From Quillaja saponaria (lineage: Eukaryota; Streptophyta; Magnoliopsida; Fabales; Quillajaceae): 64,000 bases of DNA. Location of the stretch: NCBI GenBank assembly GCA_029379385.1, contig CM055611.1, positions 18,794,062 to 18,858,061 on the forward strand, written 5' to 3'. The translations under genes and the position numbers were made by a program. The notes beneath the pieces were generated by a model that worked only from the letters and a program-made list of their open reading frames with translations, was not told the DNA's origin and did no database searches. Below are positions 12,400 through 25,500 of this stretch, piece after piece. How positions within the stretch are numbered: position 1 is the first letter of the stretch; each line of letters begins with the position of its first letter.

Positions 12400-15300
12400 A
12401 TGGGGAGAGGGAGAGTTGAGCTGAAGAGGATAGAGAACAAAATCAATAGGCAGGTTACTTTCTCAAAAAGAAGAAGTGGTTTGCTCAAGAAAGCTTTTGA
12501 ACTCTCTGTACTTTGTGATGCTGAGGTTGCCCTTATCATTTTCTCTAGTCGTGGGAAGCTCCATGAATTTGGAAGTGCTGGCCCTGGGGCTGGGTATATA
12601 TTCATCTCTTTTCTCTCTCCCTCTCTCCCACCCTCTCTATCTCAACTTACAATTTCTAGCCTTTGATATATTATATTGAGGGTTTTCATACATTTCCTTG
12701 TTCTTCCAACCTCTTAATTAATTTTCTTGTTATATTACTAGATCTTTGTACCAGAAACAAATGTTCATTTTTTAGTGTCATCTCTCTTCTTCTTCTTTTT
12801 ATTTATTTTGTCTTGTTCCTTGGTTGAAAGATATAATTTCCATACATTTTTTCTGAAGTTAATTGAAGATTGATACACTATGGTAATCCCAATTGATTGA
12901 TACAATCACAAGAAACGAAATTGTTTTTCTTTGGTTTTTGGGTTTTTCAACTTTTAATTGCTTATGTAAACAATCCGTTTATCTTGGTTTATACATTAAC
13001 TTCACTTAGCATATATGATTTTTGTAACTCTCTTCTTTGCAATACAAAAAATTTCTCACTAAAAATGTCTACTCGTTTCTGGGTATTCTCTCTCTCTCTC
13101 TTTTTCCGTCTCTCCTTCCTAATGAATTTGCTATACCTTGATTTGGAATTCTGGAATTTTATAAATTTCCTTTTCTTTTCAAACCTAGAAAGCTGATAAT
13201 CTTGATTTGCAATAAAATATATTTCACTGCCATGTCCCCCTAATTTATTGGTTCAAACACTTCTCTGCATTAGATAATCAGAACTTTCACTGAAAAGTGT
13301 TTAATTTCTTTTAGGCCTAGTCTTCAATGAAAAAAGTTTAATTGCTTTCTGGGTTCGAATCACTTGAATTTTTTTCTTTGCATTAGATAGTATATATTTT
13401 TTAAAAAGTGTAAATTGGTTTCTGGGTTTGTAACACTTTATTCTTTGCATTAAATAGTATTTTTCACTAAAAATTCATATACAAAGTTCTGGGTTTTTTT
13501 GTTTTTACAATACCCTTTCCTCCATTATTTATGCTCTCCCCTCTGTCCAAAACTGCTTTCTTTTTCCCTCCTCCAACACATGTTTCTCTTTCTCCTTGTG
13601 CTCCCAATGATTTTTTTGGGGTCTCCCTGTCTTTGGATTGAGGAAAGGAATGAAAGATTCATGGGGTTTAAAGAAATCTCAAACCTTTACCCAATCACAG
13701 ATCGACACGTTTCATCTTCCTTCCAGAACCCTTTTCTCTCTGTCTCTTTTAGTTGTGGATAGTGAGCTTCAATTTTCTTGGAATAATTAGAAAAAAGAAA
13801 ACTACAGGAGCTAGTTCTTGTTCCTCTCAGGTAAAAACCCTTACCATACAATCAGATTAAAGTTATTTCACTGTCCAATCAAGCTGACAAGGGTTAAGAG
13901 GTTAAACCCATGTGCAGGAATTACTCCTTGTCTCGGACTCTTGTGCAAGATCTATCATCTAGGGTTTTCAACAGTTCTATTTGTCTCTCTCTCAATTTGG
14001 AATAGTAAAAGCTTAAAACTGCAACAATGGCAAACCCCAACACCACCCAACTTGTCAACATCTCTTTTAATTCTTTGATCTTTTGGTTCTACAGCTGTTC
14101 TCTCTCACTGTGTACCTGGGTCTGAAATCACAGGCACACCATTATCCATATTCAAAGTGAGATATGCTTGTTTCACTCTTCCCATTGTCTTTCACTCTTG
14201 GGTCTTTTGGATCTATATGCTCTCTCTTCCCCTCTCTCACTCTGCAGTCAATCCACTTAAGTCCAGTCATGGATTATACACATATTTATACCTGCTTCTT
14301 TCCTTGATTGTGTATGTAGCTTTTTATCTTCATCACAGATTTTCTTTATCCCTTTTGTCTTTTCTTTAATTGTACTAGTTAATATATCTAGTGCTATGTG
14401 AAAAGAATACATTATGCTATTATAGTATCGCTGTTCTTGTTGCCATGGCTTTCAAAGTTTACTTAGAAGAAGAAAAAGCCATAGGCTTTGGAAAGGAAAA
14501 ACAGCAATGTGTCAATCTTTTATACAGATATAACCTGAATTTGCAATAAGTCAGGAATTGAAATCTCAGATTTGTAATAGCTTAAATTGTGCTACTAATT
14601 TATTTATGGTGAAGATGAGGTTTGACGCAATAAGTTCTGAGATTTGCTTTTAATTTTATGTTTCATGTTAAGCTACATATTGCCATATTGATTGATAAAT
14701 CTGATTCCAATAAATAATTGTTTCATTTGCATTTTTTGTGAAAAATGATTCCTTTATAATCTCTCTCTCTTTATTTCTCACTGTAAAGTAGAACCAGTCA
14801 ACAATTTGTCTACACCAGGTAGGCAAGTACTCTTTCCCTAATAACTTTTTGTGAAAATTTATGCACAAAAAATTCCTTTTACTATTATTTTCTTTTTCTT
14901 TTGTACTTTTAAAAGGGGTTTGCTCAAAGAACATTTCTATGTTGTTCATTTTATACTTCAAGGTTATTTTTTATTTTCTGTGCAAGTGTTATTTAGATCC
15001 AATTTGATATGTGGAAATTAATGATCAGATATTGTTTTGTACTTGAGTCATTTTTCTTAGTAGGAAGTTAACTCCTTGAAACTTTCATTTTACTATGTTA
15101 ATTCAATTTTTTTCAGACTTTTAGTTATATAACTACTATGAGCTCATTTAGCTTTCTCTAGTTGCTTTTGCCAGGGTTCTTTCCACTCATATTAGTTTCT
15201 TTGCAGTATTACCAAAACCCTTGAACGATATCAACGTTGCTCTTTCAGTCCACAAGATAACATTCCTGAACGTGAAACACAGGTATGTGTTATTAACTTC

Positions 15301-18300
15301 TTCCTTAAATTTGAATGCATGAAATTCATCATTATCTTAATTTTAGTATAAATTTTCTCATAATAATCTAAAGGTTTGTTATTCATTGTTTCCATAGTCT
15401 TATCTCAGAATATTATGCATTAGATGATGAAAATCGCTTATTGGTTTTGATTCAGATTCATCGTTTTCTTATTTGTATTTTGTGACTTAAATTTTCAATA
15501 CTGATTTTTATTCTTATTATTTTATTTAGCCCATATAAGCTAAAAAAATACAATATTTAATGAATTATAAGTTCTTAGTACAAGCTCCGCTGCTATTTTT
15601 TTAAATGATTTGGTAAATAAAATCTCGAAAATGTATATGGATTAATGAATGCAAAGAATATTACTATTTCTTGTCTTTGCAAGATCAAAATGTTTTTTTT
15701 TTCCTCCAAAATGAAATATGACATGTATGTTATTCTAACAATTATTGCCAATTTTTACCAAGAGTTTTGATCATTTTTTTTAATGATGGGTTCATTCCAT
15801 TTGAACTCACTATATGAAAATTATATATGCCACATTATTGAAAGGCACAATTAAGCCATTTTTGATGAACAAATATAGCTAGCTTGATATAACAATTTAA
15901 GGAATTGCTATATATATGCACATTACCAATCTGCTCCAAGTATGGAAGCTCTTTTGGATCTCATGTGGAGTCCACCTAACACATACTATGTGAGAGAACT
16001 CTTGAGTAATTTGCTCCGTACACATGGGAGCTCCCTTTAGTTTATTCTTCTTCTTAATTATTAATTTGTTCATGAATTTGTATATGATGCAGAGCTGGTA
16101 CCAGGAGGTATCTTTGCTAAAGGCAAAATATGAGTCTCTTCAACGCACTCAAAGGTTACACTAGTTTGTGCTTTTATTTTCTTCAAGCTTTACAAGTATT
16201 TGATTTGGTGTAGTCAAAACAACAAAGCTAATTAAATTTACTTTTTCCAGGCATCTACTTGGGGAAGATCTTGGACCAGTGAGTATCAAAGAGTTGCAAA
16301 CTCTAGAGAAACAACTAGAAGGAGCTCTAGCTCAAGCTAGGCAAAGGAAGGTATGTAAATATCTAGGACTTCTTTATGCTTCACTTAAGGATGCCTATTT
16401 GGACTTTGCCTTCATTGTAGAGAAACTATTAAATACTGATCTTTTGTAAAATATAATTAATCTAAATGTTATAGACCTTATTGGAGTTTCATTTTTGAAA
16501 TCCAATTCATTAGTTACAAGAGAAAAGACTCATAAACTTATAAATATTGTAAAATCGCACCATGTTAGTGATGTAGGATTTAGAGAGTTTGACACCCCCT
16601 TATAAGTATTGTGAGGTCCCACTATATTAGTGATATAGGATTTAGAGAATTTGACATCCGTTTATGCGTATTGTGAAGTCCCACCTTGTAAGTGACATGG
16701 GATTTAGAGTTTAACACACCTGAAGTGAAGGAGAGTTCTAGCACTAGGATTGTAGAGTTTTGGGTCGGAGTTGTGGTAGATGGGCCCTACTGGTGGGCTT
16801 AAAACCTTGCTCTAGTACCATGCTATATGTTGTACTTCCCATAAGCAAGTCCAAGGAGGTCTCACGCAAGGCAAGCTAGGACCTCTAGGTACATGCTCAA
16901 GGATGTACGAAAAGCTATAAGAAATAACCATTTTTTTAAAAGGAACACAATTAGATCTGCCGATTGGCTAGGGTGGTGAGTTAAGGTAATCAAACATGCT
17001 TTGTAATGAAAGGACAAGGTAGAGAAGGAAAATATGCAAAATCAATATCAAAAGAGGAGTTAATAGTTAGAAAATACTGATTGTGGTGAGGTTTAGTTGG
17101 GGGTTGCTGCTATTTCCCGCTAAAGGAGAGAGACGGCAACCTCTGATGCCAAATTTGATACAAATCATAATTTTATATTATATGTGAATGTGATGATTTG
17201 ATTACATAGAAAAAATCTGTATATATATATTTACTTGATGGTTGACTACATAACAAACCTAACATAAAATAAAATTAAGTACAATAGATTAAATCCCTTC
17301 TAGAGTCAAGTTAATTATAAAAGAGCAAATTAATGAGAGTAACATCAAGCTAATTATAAAAGAGTAAAATTTAACAAACCTAATTAAGAAAGAGTAGAAG
17401 GTTATTATTTATTTTTTTTACTATTGTGTTTTAATGACAGACTGATAAAGCTGGAACCCTATATAGTCCATCTTTTATACAGAAAATAATAATATTGCCT
17501 TTTCGAATATTATATTAAATTCGGTGTTCTTGTTTTTTTGGGTCTAAATTGCAGACACAAATTATGATAGAACAAATGGAAGATCTACGTGGAAAGGTAC
17601 GAAAATGTCACTGGGTTTTCTTTTACCATTATTGTAATAACTGATGACAACATTGTTATAATGGCTCCTCAGTCCAAATCTGTGAAAAAGAATCCATAAG
17701 AAAAAAAATATGTAGAAAAACAAATTTTTTAATTTAATGGACTTTAACTCCATGTAGTTTTATTTAGCTTATCATAAGTTGCATCTTTAAATGTATCATT
17801 TCACATAGATTAAGAAAGAAAAAAAGTCACCTACTTGCTAGTTCAACGGACATAAACACTTTATAATTTCTTATTAACTAGAATTCGAATTCTAAAGTGG
17901 TTGTTAGTATCTCCAAATCCCTCTCGAAGGCCCTCTAGTGAATTCGAATTCTAAAGTGGTTGTTGGTTATCCCCAAATTCCTTTCTAAGGCCCTAGGAGT
18001 TGTTCACAACAATTTATAGTAAATTGAGCCTATCATATTTTGAGCTCAATTTTCTGCTTGTTAACTCTCACACCAATTTATAAAAGTTGTCTTTCTCATC
18101 ATTGGTATTGTCTATATTTTTAGCCTTTTGTTCACTTTTGCAGGAACGTCTGCTTGGAGACCTTAACAAGCAGCTAAAAGTCAAGGTTGTATACCAATAG
18201 TTTATATATTTCAATAGCAACCAAATTGTTGAATTTAACTTTATCTATCAATTCCATGCATTTTCAGCTTGATGCAGAGGGGCACACCCTCAAAGCATTT

Positions 18301-18715
18301 GAAAGCTTATGGAATGCAAATGCTGCAGCTGGAAGTACCAGCTTTTCTATGCACCTTTCTCAACCAAACTCTATTGAGTGCCAACCAGAACCTGTTCTAC
18401 AAATAGGGTAAACTAATTTTCTAGCATGCATACTAAAATTAGTTCAATGCTTCAAGTCAAAAAACTATATGATTGAAGCCAAATTAAGAATTTATAGTAT
18501 CAGCCATTTTAACCTCAGATACAAACTCTTAAAAAATTTGTTGGTATTGCATGTGTTTCGAAAAAAGAAGCTCATGAGATTTTATTTCCAATCCTAATAT
18601 TAATTGGTCATGTTTAATTAAAAACAGGTACCATCACTATGCTCCTGCTGAGGGATCTTCTTCTCCAAAAAACATGGCTGCAGAGACTAATTTCATGCAG
18701 GGATGGGTCCTTTGA
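12400..18715 (+). CDS. AGL6: AGL6-type MIKC MADS-box transcription factor
   Basis: Eight exons: 12400-12593, 15207-15282, 16093-16154, 16251-16350, 17555-17596, 18144-18185, 18268-18407 and 18628-18715. All junctions are GT-AG and in frame, giving 247 aa. Residues 1-60 are the MADS domain ([20 protein letters not shown] onward). The I region includes [11 protein letters not shown], the K-box carries [20 protein letters not shown] (112-131) and [17 protein letters not shown], and the C-terminus keeps AGL6 motifs [12 protein letters not shown] and NFMQGWVL. The lineage acts in floral meristem and floral organ identity through MADS tetramers in the nucleus. The ATG at 12400 starts the canonical MGRGR; no need for upstream codons. 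Oddities: four extra residues (PGAG) after FGSAG at the exon 1/2 junction, and N-to-S and Y-to-H changes (RRSGLL, KLHEF). Introns 1, 4 and 5 contain tandem repeats. Confidence 0.96.
13035..13500. repeat. degenerate repeats in AGL6 intron 1
   Basis: A loosely kept unit recurs near 13035, 13261, 13371 and 13440. It runs TTCTTTGCATTAGATAGTAT, then TTTCACTAAAAAGTGT, then TTTCTGGGTTTGTAACAC. The last two copies are about 70 bases apart; earlier ones are more spaced and more eroded. Confidence 0.5.
16539..16722. repeat. three tandem units of about 62 bases in AGL6 intron 4
   Basis: Units start at 16539, 16601 and 16663. Each has TAT(A/G)-(A/C)-(A/G)TATTGT, then a TCCCAC-like motif, AGTGA and (A/G)GGATTTAGAG, ending near TTTGACA. 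Similarity between neighbours is roughly 75-85 percent by eye. The following sequence to about 17160 looks like older repetitive DNA. Confidence 0.8.
17881..17998. repeat. 59-base tandem duplication in AGL6 intron 5
   Basis: GAATTCGAATTCTAAAGTGG occurs at 17881 and again at 17940. Both are followed by TTGTT, a CCAAAT motif and AAGGCCCT. Each copy includes the palindrome GAATTCGAATTC. Confidence 0.9.
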
Positions 18716-21700
18716 CCACTCTTAAAGCTTAAAAACAAGATTTAAATATAGTATGATTTCCATAATTGTCTATATATGGCTTTTGTATTTGAGTTTCCAA
18801 TGTTGCCTGCAACAATCTTCATGACATGCTTGTGAATCTTACAGACGTCTCTATCTGTTTAACAATATATACATATTTCTATTTCATGTAATGTAATTGT
18901 TTAATTTTACACACTTGTACTCTTAGTCTCAAGATTTTTGTTTCAAGTTTTCAATCTATGCCTATAAGGAGTTTATGTTGTAATCCTAGGCACTTACACG
19001 TAAAATAGTCATACATATATTCTTAAGGCATTCTGAATTGAAACTTGAGACTGGAGAAGGATGGGGGTTCAAGAAATACAAAAAATAAAATAAAATAAAA
19101 ATTAGGAACGTACTATGTTCGTATATTCTTTGGCACTCCCTCATGAAAAAAAAATTGAGTTTCAGACAAAGATACTAACAGCTCGTTTAATACATTTTAA
19201 GATTTGATAGTATAACCTTATACAACGTATCAGATAATATATTTCTAATGTTGTTATATTGTTCATCTTCTCACTGTTTTGTCTATTATTACTAGACTTA
19301 GTATAAAAGGGGTCAACAGTACGTATAAGAGGTCTCAAGTTTAATGTTGATGGTTCAGCACCTGAAAGCTTGGTCCAGCTGGAATTGGGGGAGTTTTAAG
19401 AGATCACGAAGGAATTGTTAAAGCCATGTTCTCGGATAGTATTGGAATTGCTGATTCTAACTTTGCAGAACTCAAAGCCATTTGTGGTGCAGTGGAGATG
19501 GTGGCCTTAAATGTTGGACATGGAAGTTCTAGTGAAAAGTGACTCAACCATTGCTACCAATTGGGTTAAAAATATAAAAATATTGATAGCAGGCCATGGA
19601 AATATGATCAAATGTTCATAATGCTTGAGAAATGAATAAGTAAAGTTTAAAAGGGTGGAATTCAGACATGTAAGAAGAAGTGCTAATAGTATGGCTGATT
19701 CTTTGGCTAAATTGGGGGATGGCAAGAAAAGAACCTTTCAGTGCTTGGTTCTGAACTAGTTTGAATCCGTCTTTTAATATGGGATAGTTTTACGGGATTT
19801 ACAGGAGGTGGGAGGTTTGTGGCATTAATCAAAAGGTATTAATCAGGGGTTTGTGGATGAGTTTGGGATTTGGGGTACTTGTTTTAGAGGGTATACAGTC
19901 ACGATTTTATGTTTTCTGTTTTTGCAAGGTTGAAGGATTCTTGGTTCTTTTGTTGTCTTGTGAGGGTTTATTGGCCAAATCTGTAACTCTTGTTAGAGTG
20001 GGTTTGTGTTTGAGAGGATGTACTTTGATTTAAAATTCTAATAGAATTGCTTTAAAAAAAAAAAAAAAACAATACGTATAAGAAAAACTAGATTATCTTA
20101 TACTATTTTTATACGATGTGTTTGACGAATAAAGTTTGAGTATATAGACCATTGTTTTCGGTCTAACCAATTGAATCTCCTTGTGGACTCATATTGTTGA
20201 TTTATGGGCCAATGTAAGCCAGCAAAACTTTTATTAAGGTAGACAAGTATCTGGTCCCATTTGATAAACAAGGACTTGATAAGGAAAGCCCAATGTGAAA
20301 CTCAGAAAGAAAATGTAGAACATAAACAAATGTTTCAGACTACTCCCTTCTCTATTTGAATGTATTTCTAATTTATGAAACAATAAGAGATAACAAAATA
20401 CATTTGAGACTATATTATTTTTAAACTTTTTTATAACCATCGAAATCATTTATTGTAAAAACATTATTTATTACTGTTGGAACTTGGAAGCTCAACATTA
20501 TCAATCCAAACAAGCTTTCTAAATTATGAAGTATTAAATGCTTATATGGATATATTTATTTTGGTACATAAAACAATGCATATTTAATTATGCATTTCCT
20601 TTTTCTTAGAAGTAATTGTTTTGTTGAAAATAATTTATAGCCGCAAACACCCTAAATATTTGAATTTATTTACTAATATTTTAAAACAATTTTATATATT
20701 CATATAAGATGTCATCTAATCTAGATTTATTTTATTTTATTTTTATCTAAATGAGACTTGGGCTTATTACCTACACAACTTAAGGTAACTCTCTCCATTG
20801 TGATAAATTTTTCATACCAAATGAAGGCGGGATTTGAACACAGCTCCTTAATATACAACACCAACTGACTTTACTAGTTGAACCAACTAATATCTTCCCA
20901 ATCTAGATTCATTTAATACACGAGTGCATGTCTCAATTCAATTTATATTCGTGTTCATTTTAAATATACATTATTGTAAATTATATTTATCATATTATAA
21001 TATTTTCAATAAAATTTTATTTTATGTTTATTTCTAGCTTAAAAATTATATAACTTAATTTTTTTTTTAAATCTTATTATTTGTAAAAAATAGTTAATAG
21101 ATTATTTTACAATAAAGTTTAACGAATGAAAAATCAAACCCATCTGACCCAGTCGACCCACTCAAATTTTTAATTGGGTGTAATTTTTTGTCACCAAACT
21201 TCTTAACAAGGGTGAAATTTTTGTTAACCCAACATATCGAATGAAATTTATATCAAATCTAACATACTCGCCTGATACACACTCTTAACTTAAGAGTGTC
21301 TTAGGACACCTATTAAAAAAATATATAAAATAAATAGATTTACTAAAATTATTTAGTATGGATCCACAGCCAAAATGAATATAATCATAACCTTATTAAT
21401 ATACAAAATAAAAAATTGGACCGTATTACCCTCGTTTGGTTTTTACATCATTGACATAATGTTGTACAAATTAGTTGATGGACCTAATTTTGAGCAACAT
21501 GATAACTGTCACTTGTAAGCTTTAATGCCTCAAACTCATTCAAACATATTTACAATCTACTTAATGCTCATTTTTCCTGTTTATTTAGTGGATATCATGT
21601 GACATTGTTTTTAACAATTTTGGGCAAGTCTACATTTTGAATGCCTAGAGCCTTTGGTATGTAGTACAAAACAAGCTAGAAATTGGGCCTAGGTTGTGCT

Positions 21701-22531
21701 TGGTCAATAAGTTTTCTTTAGGGCTTCTTCTCTCTTTTTTTCACCAAAAAGAAAAAGAGAAGAGACTTGGTGGACAGAAAATGCCACGGTAGTTATCTAT
21801 ACTATATTTTGCACATTTCTCTTATACCTCTTCATGACAGCTAAGAAAACTACAAGCACAATTGAAAAACCCTAACATTTTACCAATGAGCGTAAACTAT
21901 TTTGAGAAAAAAGTTTATTATTTCCAATGGTTTAGATCATCTGAGTGTATACATTACTGTCAAACAAATACATATAATAATATTATTAGAATTAATATAC
22001 CTTCTCTGTCTAGAATAGTCCAAGAAACAATCCATTATATAAACTAAATAAAGATATAATGACTATAAGAGTCTCGGAATAATTCTATAAGCTTGTAATA
22101 ATTGTCCATGTCAGTTATGAATTGTAAAGCTAAGCTAAGTTAGTGGCTGTGTCTAGAATTTTTTAGGAAGGTTGAAGTCAGCTAAGTTGGTCATTTGTGA
22201 TGCTAAGTTAGAAATGCAAATAAGTCTCTTGTATATATTTCCTACTTCAAACAACTATTATTTTCTTTTAAGTCTCTTGCATACCAAAATTTTACCTTCC
22301 AAATATCAAACTTCCTACACAACTGTTCTAACTAAATTCCAAATCAACTATCCAATTAATTTAACATCTTTCACAAATCTAACAAATAAAACTCTTAGAA
22401 TCACCATTTTTATTGATTTCATAAGTGCAATATTTCATAATTAGGGAACAATTCTGATGTAAAACTACTTCTAAATGAGTTGGAGCTTACACTCAAATAT
22501 TCAAATGAATAGATAAAACAATATTCAACAA
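18716..22531. other. spacer between converging AGL6 and SOC1 genes
   Basis: It begins with the presumed AGL6 3' UTR (about 18716-19020) and ends with the SOC1 3' flank. The two MADS genes point at each other across this gap of 3.8 kb. The main content is the LINE relic at 19331-20068; the rest is AT-rich without recognised genes. Confidence 0.6.
19331..20068 (+). mobile_element. 5'-truncated LINE with RNase H remnant and poly(A)
   Basis: In broken frames the sequence keeps signature pieces of the RNase H domain that ends many plant LINE polyproteins: FNVDGSA near 19338, GVLRDHEGIVKAMFSD near 19392 and SANSMADSLAKLG near 19682. Frameshifts and stops separate them, so it is not functional. A typical 3' tail follows and ends in a run of about 16 A (20054-20069). 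The insertion is flanked by a 15-base target-site duplication with one mismatch: ACAGTACGTATAAGA at 19316-19330 and ACAATACGTATAAGA at 20069-20083. Confidence 0.88.
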
Positions 22532-25500
22532 TCAGACCCGTGGGGGAAAGCGATTTGTTCGTGTTTCTGGTGGTCCAATGAATAACTCAGTCTCCACATC
22601 CGAACTTGGACTACTTTCTTCATGGTGCAAGTTTTCTCTCTGTTTATTTGATCCTTTCTCTGCCTGAATACCACACTGCAGAGAAATGCTAATTGATCAA
22701 TTGACACGAGTTTTTGAAAAACTAATTAAAGTAAATTGTACTCACCTCTCAAAATTTTACCACTAACACTCAGCACTCAATATTTAAGAAAATTGACATC
22801 ACTCATCAATATTCAAGTCTAGAACCATAAGTTAGAAGATTCTTAATTGCCCTTTGGCATTACGCACCTTTTAAAACAACCAAAAGTTTTACCAAGGCGC
22901 AAAACCAATTTTGTACTACTACTACAAGTCCGAAGAATTGATGTGGTACCTGCTCAGAAAGCCTTGCATTCTCAGCTTCTAGTGCTTTCTCCTGTGAATT
23001 CAGAAACAAAAACATAAACCGGCAGTTATCTAGTGATTCTTAGAAAGAAAATTGAAAAGAAAGCTTGTACAACACCCTTTCTTGACAAGCAACCCAGAAA
23101 TGAAATGCCAAATTTCATTACTTTCTCAATTTCAAATACAAACCAAATAGAAAATTACATCTAAATAGCTGTTATTTTAACACCTACCCTTTCTTTTAGT
23201 TGCACAATTTGATCCTTGAAAACCTGAGTCTGAACAATAGAGAGTAAAGCATGTAAAATGTAAATTACGTAAGAAATTTAGACAAAACGTTTAATTAGTT
23301 TGTTATAATCAAACCTTTCTGGCACGAATATTCTTTATGCCTTTCTCCAATTGTTGTTCTAATTGTTGCAGTTCTTGTATGGAGCATGATCCCAATCCTT
23401 CTCCCAAGAGTTTCCTGAAGAATTGGAATTTCAAAGTCAAAAGACATGCATTAGTAAGTAAAATATTACTTAGAATATAAAGTATGTCTGAAGATGATGA
23501 GAAGTTCAAACTATTATTTGAACCGTTTTGAAACTTCAAGAAGCTCAATCTTCTTCATCATGCTTGCTGCTTCTTGCTTCAAATGCTGCCATAGGTAATG
23601 CAGTTTTTCAGTGAAGATGTTAGAATATGAAATTCTATTAAGTATCTAGCAGTGAAAAATTTGAAAATAATTTTTCTTTTCCTATAAAAGAAGTTTGAAA
23701 TGGAAATGAAATGCTTTCCTATCCGCATTGCATCTACAAATAGCATATAGCAATAATTGAGATAGCAATAATTGAGCATTTGAGGTTTGAACAAAGAACA
23801 AGTTGTTTGGGTGAAGTCACTCGTCGTGAATAGTAGAAGAAGAAATAATTAACCTGCACATTTTGTTCAGTTGACTTGTTACTTGTTTGGGTATCTTTGG
23901 TGTGCCTTTTGTAACGTTCTACAATGTCCTGCATGCTGAAGAGTAAAACCACAGTGAGCTGCAGTCAGGCGTTTAAAAAGGAAAGCCAAAGGTGATGATG
24001 ATCAGCAGTAACCAAAAGTTCAATGATGTGATCCAAAGGTCAAATCACAGAGAGATGGATGTCCCGACCAAACAAACTTCTTTTCTATTTAACAATTGTG
24101 CCCAGCTTTTGTTCTACTGTAGAATATAGCAAACTCATGTATGCCAACAACTCTAACATACGATCAAATATCAAAAAATCTATATATTAACGAGTGTTAT
24201 GAGATTATAAACAGCTTGGTGCTTTTTAGAATTATCCAATGGCAAGTATTTACTCCATGTGAGAAACAAGGGTATCATTGATGTAGGTTCAAAATATGGA
24301 CATTTGATATAAGTTGAAAGGTGAGATGCCTAAGAGGTATCAAAAACAAATCTTACTCCCATGCAACAAAAATAGTATTCTAGGATATATGTTCTCATGA
24401 GTACAAAACTTATTTCAAAGAGGGCCTCAAAGTGACTTTATTTCATCATATTCCATCCATATACTAATGCTATTAATTTAATATCTCTTTGGTATCGTTG
24501 AGAGATATCGTTTCTAGTCTATCTTCTTCTATTTTATTATATATGAAAAGTTTCCAAATCATCAATGTATTGAGAATGGTACAAAATTCAATATAAAAAA
24601 TTTAAGATGTTTACGTTCTAATTAAACACAAGTGAACCTAATAATCGTCATACCAAACATAGATCTTGAATGTGTACGTGTTGAATCTTGTTGTCCACCG
24701 TTCAGACATACTAAATAACTTCGGTCAAATTATGTTGTTTTTAACTATATTGATTTAGCTTTGGGATGATAAAACAAGAATTAGGATGATCTTTAGGCAG
24801 TCTTCTTTGAGATGATTACACAAATAATGAGAAACATCAGATTAAGAAAGAAAAATAAAAAGCAAGATGTTATAGCTAGGAGTGATGGGAATTGCTTGCT
24901 ATACATTAGGGTAAATAAATATTTCAATTATTTTTATATTGGTTTTACAGCTTATCTTACTTTCTTACCTCTAATTAACTTTGGTAATTTGTGAAAAAAG
25001 AAATGGCTGACAATGAATTATCAGAGGCCAATTGTAATACTAAAAACTGAACTTAATTAATTGTGGGACATTTACATGTAGAAATAGATTCTGGACCAAA
25101 TTGATGCATACAAGAATATACAGCATGTAGCAAATTGAAACTATCCAACCAAATACTTTACAATGATTACAAAGCTTTATAGAATGCCAAGTTATTCTAA
25201 GTTCATATTATGAGAGATAACATGATTAATAAAACAATTCAGATAACTAAAGTTTTGTGGTAACCTGAGAGAAAGTAATGACAATGACTATGAAGATTAT
25301 TATGTGATTTCGAAGCAAACATGCATTTTCTGGTACCTAATAGAAAAATTGAACTTCTATTGATGATAATTAATTCGTTTTATAAGTAATGATTTTATTA
25401 AAAATAAAAAAAAGCAAAATCTTGGCCAAAAAAACACTTTACCATATATAGTACACATCAAAAATATAAATTAAAATTCAAACCATCTAAAAAACATTAT

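Noticed and set aside
12315..12605. 96-codon ORF on the minus strand over AGL6 exon 1
   Set aside because: It is the antisense shadow of the MADS-box exon and matches no family I know.
13499..14369. Series of ORFs of 70-87 codons in AGL6 intron 1
   Set aside because: Leu/Ser/Phe-rich translations of pyrimidine-rich intron DNA without domains.
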